A stretch of 22,265 bases of DNA, taken from NCBI GenBank assembly GCA_900544065.1, contig UQTR01000026.1, forward strand, positions 1 to 22,265, in the 5' to 3' direction. The translations under genes and the position numbers were made by a program. Below, piece after piece: positions 14,508-20,072 of the stretch. The notes below the pieces were generated by a model, which was given only the letters and a program-made list of their open reading frames with translations, made no database searches and was not told the origin of the DNA. The DNA comes from an uncultured Collinsella sp. GTDB taxonomy: Bacteria > Actinomycetota > Coriobacteriia > Coriobacteriales > Coriobacteriaceae. Each line of letters starts with the position of its first letter. Positions within the stretch are counted from its first letter, which is position 1.

Positions 14508-15800
14508 GTGCTCGCACCCCATATTTCCGTCGTCAACCTCGGCTGCCGTGTCAACCGGGTTGAGTCTGACCGTATCACTGCCGATCTTATGCGCCTGGGC
14601 TTTGCTATGGTGGAGCCCCAGGATGCCGATCTGATCGTCATTAACACCTGTGCCGTTACGGGCGAGGCCGAGGCCAAGACCCGTAAGGCCGTCCGTCATG
14701 CGCTGGCCCATCCAAACGAGCCCTATGTAGTCGTGACCGGATGCGTGGTCAATTTACATCCCGAGGAGCTGTTGGAGCTTTCGGATCGCGTGATTGCCGA
14801 GCCGTCTAAGATCGATGTCGCCGAACGTGTCTGCGATGTGCTGGGCGTTGAGTCCGATAGCGTTCCCGCCTGCAGCGATGGTGACGTGGTTGATGCGCTC
14901 GGTCGTTCGCGGCTGGGCGTGAAGATCCAGGATGGCTGCAACCACCGCTGCACCTATTGCATCGTGTGGAAGGCCCGCGGTCCCGAGCGTTCCGTGCCCG
15001 TCGAGTCCGTTCTCGAACAGGTGCGTGAAGCCCAGGAGGCCGGCGTGCCCGAGGTGGTGCTGACCGGTGTGAACCTGGGTGCCTACGATGGCAAGAGCGC
15101 GACCGACGAGCATGTCGAAATCGATGAGCTGCTCGAGGCCATCATGGAGCGCACGACTATTGCGCATGTGCGCATTTCCTCGGTCGAACCCATGGATATC
15201 TCTGAGCGCCTGCTTAAGGTTATGGCGCGCTATCCGCAGCGTATCGCCCCGTTTTTGCACCTGCCCGTGCAGTCCGGCTGTACGGCGACCCTGCATCGCA
15301 TGGGTCGTCCCTATAGTGCCGAGGCCTTTGAGGACACGGTGCGCATGATTCGCGCCAACTTGCCCCAGGCGTCTCTTTCGTGCGATGTCATCGTCGGTTT
15401 TCCTGGTGAGACGGACGAGGAGTTCGAGGAGTCGCTGGCGCTGTGCCGCCGCGTGGGGTTCTCGCGTATGCACGTGTTCCGCTACAGCAAGCGTCCCGGT
15501 ACCCTTGCTGCCGACATGCCCGACCAGGTGCCGCCCGAGGTTATGGCCGAGCGCAGCCGCCGTATGCGAGACGCGGCGCAGGAGCTCGCTATTGCCGATG
15601 CTCGTCGTCGCGTGGGCACTGTCGAGCGTGCCGTGCTTGAGTACGGTGACAATTTAACGCTCGGTTCGTTCCATCATGCCCGTCTTGACGATACCTGTGG
15701 ACTTACAGCCCCGTGCCTGCTCGATGTTGCTATCATCGGAGTCGATGATTCCGGCTTGGTCCATGCGCGCAGGGAGGTCCATGGAAGCCTCGAAGATTAG
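14508..15800 (+). CDS. mtaB: tRNA t6A37 methylthiotransferase MtaB
   Basis: This radical SAM enzyme converts t6A to ms2t6A at position 37 of ANN-decoding tRNAs. The 430-residue protein has the N-terminal UPF0004 domain with cluster ligands C13 (NLGCRVNRVES), C48 (INTCAVT) and C79 (VTGCV). The radical SAM motif is CNHRCTYC (C144, C148, C151), followed by VVLTGVNLGAYD and HLPVQSG. LGC-VN-ES marks the MtaB branch rather than MiaB or RimO. The C-terminus resembles a reduced TRAM-like domain. The start is the GTG at 14508, preceded by AAGGAG. The last 20 bases overlap phoH, so the two are translationally linked. Confidence 0.92.
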   Translation: MLAPHISVVNLGCRVNRVESDRITADLMRLGFAMVEPQDADLIVINTCAVTGEAEAKTRKAVRHALAHPNEPYVVVTGCVVNLHPEELLELSDRVIAEPSKIDVAERVCDVLGVESDSVPACSDGDVVDALGRSRLGVKIQDGCNHRCTYCIVWKARGPERSVPVESVLEQVREAQEAGVPEVVLTGVNLGAYDGKSATDEHVEIDELLEAIMERTTIAHVRISSVEPMDISERLLKVMARYPQRIAPFLHLPVQSGCTATLHRMGRPYSAEAFEDTVRMIRANLPQASLSCDVIVGFPGETDEEFEESLALCRRVGFSRMHVFRYSKRPGTLAADMPDQVPPEVMAERSRRMRDAAQELAIADARRRVGTVERAVLEYGDNLTLGSFHHARLDDTCGLTAPCLLDVAIIGVDDSGLVHARREVHGSLED

Positions 15801-16767
15801 ACTTACCGTTCCCGAGGGAGTTGATCCCTCGCGTGTTTTGGGCGCCGGCGACGGCGTCCTTCGTGCGCTCGAGAGCTTGGTTCGCGCTCACGTGGTCGCC
15901 CGTGGCGATAGCATCTCCGTGAGCGGCGACCCGGATGAGGTCGAGCTCGTGGCTCGCTTTTTCGAACATGCTTTTCGCGAGGCGGCCGCCGGGCGCACGC
16001 TGTCTGCTGACGATGTCTCTCGCTGCCTGGCCGTCTTGCGCGACGGTGAGCACGAGGCTACGTCGCTTCGCGATGACGTGCTGCTTTCGTATCGCGGCCG
16101 CGTCATTCGCCCCAAGACGCTCGGGCAAAAGCGCTATGTGGATGCCATCCGCTCGCATACCATCACGTTTGGCCTGGGTCCTGCCGGTACCGGTAAGACC
16201 TATCTGGCCATGGCGCTCGCCGTTGCCGCGCTCAAGCGCCATGAGGTGGGCCGTTTGATCTTGACGCGTCCGGTTGTCGAGGCGGGGGAGAACCTGGGCT
16301 TTTTGCCCGGCACCCTCGAGGAAAAGATCGATCCGTACATGCGCCCGCTCTACGATGCCCTTTTTGACATGATGGATCGTGAGCGCACCGATGAGCTTAT
16401 GGAGCGCGGCGTGATCGAGATCGCCCCGCTTGCCTATATGCGCGGTCGTACGCTGAGCGATGCTTTCGTGGTGCTCGACGAGGCGCAAAATACCACGCCC
16501 GAGCAGATGAAGATGTTCCTGACACGCCTTGGATTCAACTCCAAGTTCGTGATTACCGGCGACCTCAGCCAGCGCGACCTGGTGGGTCGTCGTGGTGGCT
16601 TGGCGGATGTCGAGAAGATTTTGGGCCGTGTCGACGATGTGGCGTTTGCACACCTGGAGCGCGCCGATGTGGTGCGCCATGCCCTGGTGGGTCGTATCGT
16701 CGAGGCATACGATGCTTATGATGACGTGCGTGAGCAGCGCTCGCGCGACCGAAAGGAGTCCCGTTGA
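15781..16767 (+). CDS. phoH: PhoH-like ATPase (YbeZ family)
   Basis: This is a P-loop ATPase of the PhoH/YbeZ family, thought to act with YbeY in RNA or ribosome metabolism. The 328-residue protein has an N-terminal KH-like small domain (1-100). Then comes KTLGQKRYVDAIRSHTITFGLGPAGTGKT, with Walker A at 133-140. Further motifs are LTRPVVEAGENLGFLPGTLEEK, Walker B FVVLDEAQNTT and TGDLSQ. The start is the ATG at 15781, shown by GGGAGG just upstream. A longer frame from 15676 lies inside mtaB. It overlaps mtaB by 20 bases and ybeY by 4. The biochemical role of this family is only partly known. Confidence 0.93.
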   Translation: MEASKIRLTVPEGVDPSRVLGAGDGVLRALESLVRAHVVARGDSISVSGDPDEVELVARFFEHAFREAAAGRTLSADDVSRCLAVLRDGEHEATSLRDDVLLSYRGRVIRPKTLGQKRYVDAIRSHTITFGLGPAGTGKTYLAMALAVAALKRHEVGRLILTRPVVEAGENLGFLPGTLEEKIDPYMRPLYDALFDMMDRERTDELMERGVIEIAPLAYMRGRTLSDAFVVLDEAQNTTPEQMKMFLTRLGFNSKFVITGDLSQRDLVGRRGGLADVEKILGRVDDVAFAHLERADVVRHALVGRIVEAYDAYDDVREQRSRDRKESR

Positions 16768-17273
16768 GTGTATTGATCAGCAACGATGCCGAGCTCGATA
16801 CGCTGCTCGACGCGCAGGAAGTGGAGCACATCTGCGAGGTTGTGCTTGCCGCCGAGGGCGTTGAACGTGAAGTCGAGATTTCCCTTTCGTATGTCGACGA
16901 GGACGAGATGTACGAGCTCAACCACGAGTGGCGTGGCATCGACCGCACCACCGATGTGCTCTCGTTTGAATGCGACTCGGCCTTTGACGAGGATATTCCC
17001 GCTGACGAGACGCTCGAGCTCGGCGATATCATCTTGGCCCCGCAGGTCATTGCCCGTCAGGCCCCCGGCTTTGGCAATAGCCCTGCCGACGAGTGCCGCC
17101 TGATGCTCGTACACGGCATGCTGCATCTGCTGGGGTATGACCATATCGAGGACGAGGAGGCCGAGGTCATGGAGGCCCGCGAGGACGCTATCCTGCGCGA
17201 TCTGGCGCTCGAGCGCGGCGAGGACCCCAAACTCGTTCACGTCGGCCCCATCACCAATCATGCCCACGACTAG
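16764..17273 (+). CDS. ybeY: Endoribonuclease / rRNA maturation factor YbeY
   Basis: This is a zinc metalloprotein required for 16S rRNA 3'-end maturation and ribosome quality control. The 169-residue protein carries the signature HGMLHLLGYDH, with zinc ligands H117, H121 and H127. It also has NHEWRGIDRTTDVLSFE and LGDIILAP, both conserved in the family. The most likely start is a TTG at 16764 that overlaps the phoH stop codon (TTGA). AAAGGAG (16752-16758) lies 5 bases upstream. PhoH-ybeY coupling matches the functional link between the two proteins. Other genes often found between them, such as an HD-domain hydrolase, are absent. Confidence 0.93.
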   Translation: MSVLISNDAELDTLLDAQEVEHICEVVLAAEGVEREVEISLSYVDEDEMYELNHEWRGIDRTTDVLSFECDSAFDEDIPADETLELGDIILAPQVIARQAPGFGNSPADECRLMLVHGMLHLLGYDHIEDEEAEVMEAREDAILRDLALERGEDPKLVHVGPITNHAHD

Positions 17274-17282
17274 GAGCCGTTT

Positions 17283-17660
17283 ATGATTCCCGGATCGAAC
17301 AAGGACCATCCGTCCTTTTTAAAGTCGTTCTCCTACGCCATGGAGGGCTTCGTCACCGCCGTCAAGACCGAGCGCAACATTAAGGTCATGCTCGTAGCGG
17401 GCGTGTGCACCGTCATTGCCGGCTGCATCGTGGGGCTCGACATTGCCGAGTGGGCAACGATTATCATCTGCTGCGGCCTGGTGATTCACGGCGAGCTGTG
17501 CAATACCGCCATGGAGGCCATTGTCGATCTGGCGACCCAGGAGCTCCATCCGCTGGCAAAACGCGCCAAGGACATCGCCGCCGCCTCGGTATACGTACTT
17601 TCAATCACTGCCGCGATTGTGGGCTTGCTGGTATTTGCCCACGCGCTCGGCTTTATTTAG
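17283..17660 (+). CDS. dgkA: Diacylglycerol / undecaprenol kinase family integral membrane protein
   Basis: This small membrane kinase phosphorylates diacylglycerol or, as in Gram-positive bacteria, undecaprenol, recycling the lipid carrier for cell-wall synthesis. The 125-residue protein has the amphipathic start FLKSFSYAMEGFVTAVKTERNIKV and three hydrophobic helices (about 36-51, 55-70, 100-120). The catalytic signature is ELCNTAMEAIVDL (71-83), followed by KRAKDIAAASV. The substrate is uncertain. Undecaprenol is favoured from family knowledge for cell-wall-rich bacteria, but the sequence alone does not decide. The start is the ATG at 17283 with TAGGAG upstream. It lies between ybeY and era, a widely conserved position. 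Confidence 0.9.
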   Translation: MIPGSNKDHPSFLKSFSYAMEGFVTAVKTERNIKVMLVAGVCTVIAGCIVGLDIAEWATIIICCGLVIHGELCNTAMEAIVDLATQELHPLAKRAKDIAAASVYVLSITAAIVGLLVFAHALGFI

Positions 17661-17672
17661 AAAGGGATTCCC

Positions 17673-18740
17673 ATGTCCGACATTATGCAGCCTATCGATG
17701 AAATTTTGGACGACGAGTCCCCGGATGCTAAGGCGACCGAGGCCTATGAGGAAGTCGAGGAGTTCGACCCGTTTGAGGGCATGAGCGACGAGGAACTCGA
17801 CGCCCTGTGCGACGAGGACGACAGCCTCGCGGGCTTTGGCGACGTTGAGCCCGGTTTTCGCAGTGGCTTCGTGGCCTTGGTCGGCCGCCCCAACGCCGGT
17901 AAGTCAACGCTGCTCAACGCCTGCTATGGCAAAAAGGTCGCCATCACCTCGCCGGTGGCCCAGACGACTCGCCGCCGCATGCGCGCCGTCGTCAACCGCC
18001 CCGGCTACCAGCTGGTCTTTGTCGATACCCCGGGTATCCACAAGCCCAAGGACGGTCTAGGGTCCGAGCTCAATAAAAGTGCGCTGTTCGAGCTGAACGA
18101 TGTCGATGTTGTCGCGTTTTTGATTGATGCCACCAAACCGATCGGCAGGGGAGACGCCTGGGTTGCCGAGCGTGTCAAGAATGCCCGTTCCAAGAAGGTC
18201 CTGGTGCTCACCAAGGCCGATGAAGCCGACCCCGCACAGGTCATGGAGCAGCTTAAGGCCGCCCACGAGCTTATGGAATATGACGACGAGATCGTGACGT
18301 CGTCGGTCAAGAACTTTAACGTCGATGCCTTCATCGAGACCGTTGCGCACTTTTTGCCCGAGGGTCCGCGTTGGTTCCCCGAGGACATGGGTACCGACGC
18401 TTCCGATGAGACGCTCGTTGCCGAGTTCGTGCGCGAGAAGGTTTTGCGTCGCACTCACGATGAGATCCCGCACTCTGTCGGCGTGATCTGCGATGCGCTC
18501 GAGCAGACCAAGAAGGTGTTGCGCGTGCACGCCACCATTTACGTCGAGCGCGAGGGCCAAAAGGGCATCATCATCGGCAAGGGCGGCGAGATGATCAAGC
18601 ATATCGGTATCGACGCCCGTCGCGATCTTGAGCGCATCTTTGGCACGCAGGTCTTTTTGGAGCTGGACGTGAAGGTCAAGGCTGGCTGGCGTGACGACGA
18701 GGCCCAGATTCGCCGCTTTGGCTACAATGCCGAGGACTAA
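17673..18740 (+). CDS. era: GTPase Era, with acidic N-terminal extension
   Basis: Era is a GTPase and KH-domain protein that binds the 3' end of 16S rRNA and helps mature the 30S subunit. The 355-residue protein has G1 GRPNAGKS at 71-78, G3 DTPG, and the switch segment TSPVAQTTRRRMRAV. The C-terminal KH domain has GIIIGKGGEMIKHIG. Two oddities stand out. About 60 residues precede the GTPase core and are very acidic (EEVEEFDPFEGMSDEELDALCDEDD), making it roughly 55 longer than typical Era. The G4 motif reads TKAD instead of NKxD. The start is the ATG at 17673 with AAAGGGA upstream. No later in-frame ATG with a good site would remove the extension. Confidence 0.94.
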   Translation: MSDIMQPIDEILDDESPDAKATEAYEEVEEFDPFEGMSDEELDALCDEDDSLAGFGDVEPGFRSGFVALVGRPNAGKSTLLNACYGKKVAITSPVAQTTRRRMRAVVNRPGYQLVFVDTPGIHKPKDGLGSELNKSALFELNDVDVVAFLIDATKPIGRGDAWVAERVKNARSKKVLVLTKADEADPAQVMEQLKAAHELMEYDDEIVTSSVKNFNVDAFIETVAHFLPEGPRWFPEDMGTDASDETLVAEFVREKVLRRTHDEIPHSVGVICDALEQTKKVLRVHATIYVEREGQKGIIIGKGGEMIKHIGIDARRDLERIFGTQVFLELDVKVKAGWRDDEAQIRRFGYNAED

Positions 18741-18755
18741 GGGCGCGCGGCGCGC

Positions 18756-19505
18756 ATGGCAGGCTCCCGGACATATCGCACCAAGGTGCTCGTCCTCGAC
18801 AAGACGAAGCTCAAAGAGACCGACCTGATCTTGACGATGCTTGACGAGCGGGGTCGGCAGGTTCGTGCCGTGGCAAAGGGCGCGCGCAAACCCGGCGGGC
18901 GCTTGGCGGCGCGCTGCGAGCTGTTCTGCACCGTCGATATGCTGCTCGCGCATGGTCGGTCGCTCGACGTGGTTTCTCAGGCTGAGCTCATGGAGGCGCC
19001 GCTCGGCGCCGCGCCCGATTACGAGACGACTTGCGCCGCAAGCGCGATTGCCGAGGTGGCGCGCGTGTGCTCATTCGAGGACGCCGAGGACCCGTTTACC
19101 TTTGCCATCACGCAGCGGGCGCTCACACTTGTCGGCAGCGGGCTCGACTCGGCACATATGGACCTGCTCGTGGCGGCCTTTGTCTTTAAATTGCTGTCGC
19201 ACGTTGGCTACCGACCCGATTTTTCGGCATGCGTGCTGTGCGGAGACCCGATGCTGTCGTATTTTTCGCCCCAGGCGGGCGGCCTCATGTGCGGCTCATG
19301 CGCGTCGAGCGTTCCGGGCGCCGAGTTGGTGTCGACCGGTGAGGTCGCATGGCTGCGCGCCCTCATGTCCATGACCTTCGATGCGCTCATGGTCGAGCGA
19401 ATCGACCCGCATACGGCGGCGTTCTTGCTCGGGCTTTCGCATGTGTGGGCGGCGACGCACACCGATCAGCGCCTCCGTGCGATGGAATTCATGTTGGGTC
19501 GGTGA
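18756..19505 (+). CDS. recO: DNA repair protein RecO
   Basis: RecO is a RecF-pathway mediator that helps load RecA on SSB-coated DNA. The 249-residue protein starts with the OB-fold domain (RTYRTKVLVLDKTKLKETDLIL; FAKGARKP-like AVAKGARKPGGRLA at 39-52). An alpha-helical domain follows. A zinc-binding motif has C159, C162, C179 and C182 (CVLC...CGSC), typical of many bacterial RecO proteins. The start is the ATG at 18756. The upstream ribosome binding site is weak (AAGGG with a long spacer), so coupling from era, 15 bases away, is possible. Era-recO is a common gene pair. Confidence 0.9.
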   Translation: MAGSRTYRTKVLVLDKTKLKETDLILTMLDERGRQVRAVAKGARKPGGRLAARCELFCTVDMLLAHGRSLDVVSQAELMEAPLGAAPDYETTCAASAIAEVARVCSFEDAEDPFTFAITQRALTLVGSGLDSAHMDLLVAAFVFKLLSHVGYRPDFSACVLCGDPMLSYFSPQAGGLMCGSCASSVPGAELVSTGEVAWLRALMSMTFDALMVERIDPHTAAFLLGLSHVWAATHTDQRLRAMEFMLGR

Positions 19506-19529
19506 TGATGCGCAGGCGCGGGCTGCTTG

Positions 19530-19538
19530 TGGTAACAT
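19530..19538 (+). promoter_or_regulatory. Probable extended -10 promoter of rpsO
   Basis: TGGTAACAT is an extended -10 element (TAACAT at 19533-19538) just after recO. Transcription would begin near 19545 and give a leader of about 99 bases before rpsO. No clear -35 box is visible. Confidence 0.45.
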
Positions 19539-19553
19539 ACCGACCTGTTGGTA

Positions 19554-19623
19554 CCTCGACCTTGGATGCTCGCTCCACCGGCGGCTTCCCAGTCCGAGGC
19601 GAATCGAGTCGCCCGCGGGCGAC
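19554..19623 (+). promoter_or_regulatory. Structured leader of rpsO, candidate S15 autoregulatory element
   Basis: Two stems precede the rpsO ribosome binding site. The first pairs CCTCGAC (19554-19560) with GTCCGAGG (19592-19599), with one bulged base and a 31-base loop. The second is the palindrome GTCGCCCGCGGGCGAC (19608-19623), which can fold as 6 base pairs with a CGCG loop. S15 is known to repress its own mRNA through diverse leader structures in several phyla. This leader fits that pattern, but the fold was not matched to a described class. Confidence 0.4.
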
Positions 19624-19643
19624 GCAAAACGAAAGGTGAAACA

Positions 19644-19922
19644 ATGACTGTTTCCAAAGAGCGCAAGGCGGAGCTGACTGCCCAGTTCGGTAACACCCCG
19701 GTCGATACCGGCAACCCCAAGGTTCAGGTCGCCATCCTGACCGAGCGCATCAAGGAGCTGACCGAGCACATGAAGTCCCACCAGAAGGACTTCCACACCC
19801 GTCGTGGTCTGCTCATGCTCGTCGGTCGTCGTCGTCGTCTTCTCTCCTACATTAAGAAGAACGACATCGTCGAGTATCGTGAGCTCATCAAGGCTCTGGG
19901 CATCCGCGACAACATCCAGTAA
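19644..19922 (+). CDS. rpsO: 30S ribosomal protein S15
   Basis: S15 binds the central domain of 16S rRNA and bridges to the 50S subunit. The 92-residue protein has the full family pattern: MTVSKERKAELTAQFG, DTGNPKVQVAILTERI, then LTEHMKSHQKDFHTRRGLLMLVGRRRRLLSYIK, read in parts. The C-terminal IKALGIRD follows. The start is the ATG at 19644 after AAAGGTG; a longer frame from TTG 19548 lies in the leader. It is followed by a terminator and then pnp, the same rpsO-pnp order as in many bacteria. Confidence 0.96.
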   Translation: MTVSKERKAELTAQFGNTPVDTGNPKVQVAILTERIKELTEHMKSHQKDFHTRRGLLMLVGRRRRLLSYIKKNDIVEYRELIKALGIRDNIQ

Positions 19923-19938
19923 GGATTTGTACATGCTA

Positions 19939-19970
19939 AGAGCGTCCTGCGCAGCGGGGCGCTCTTTTTG
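19939..19970 (+). terminator. Intrinsic terminator between rpsO and pnp
   Basis: AAGAGCGTCC (19939-19948) pairs with GGGCGCTCTT (19958-19967), including one G-T wobble, with a 9-base loop. The T run ends at 19970. Some readthrough into pnp is possible, because no clear promoter is visible between this site and pnp. Confidence 0.85.
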
Positions 19971-19988
19971 TGTAAGGGCGCGAACAAT

Positions 19989-20059
19989 CACGCTCTGAAG
20001 CGTGGCGGGGGCAGGGGGCCCGCGTCACATGAGAAGCCCGCAGGCAAGGGGCCTGTGGG
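19989..20059 (+). promoter_or_regulatory. Three consecutive hairpins in the pnp leader
   Basis: CACGCT/AGCGTG (19989-19994 and 19999-20004) is a perfect 6-pair stem. GCGGG/CCCGC (20005-20009 and 20019-20023) follows directly. CCCGCAGGC (20037-20045) pairs with GCCTGTGGG (20051-20059) over 9 pairs with one G-U and a 5-base loop. The last hairpin ends 2 bases before the AAAGGAG ribosome binding site of pnp. In E. coli, pnp is autoregulated through RNase III cleavage of a leader stem. A similar role here is an inference. Confidence 0.45.
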
Positions 20060-20072
20060 GTAAAGGAGAACA

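Noticed and set aside
11997..14711. Long minus-strand frames opposite the two DnaJ genes (439 and 427 residues)
   Set aside because: Both cover certain genes on the plus strand and have a composition typical of antisense frames in GC-rich DNA.
19823..19838. CGT triplet run in rpsO
   Set aside because: It encodes the conserved arginine cluster of S15 and is not an unstable repeat of interest.
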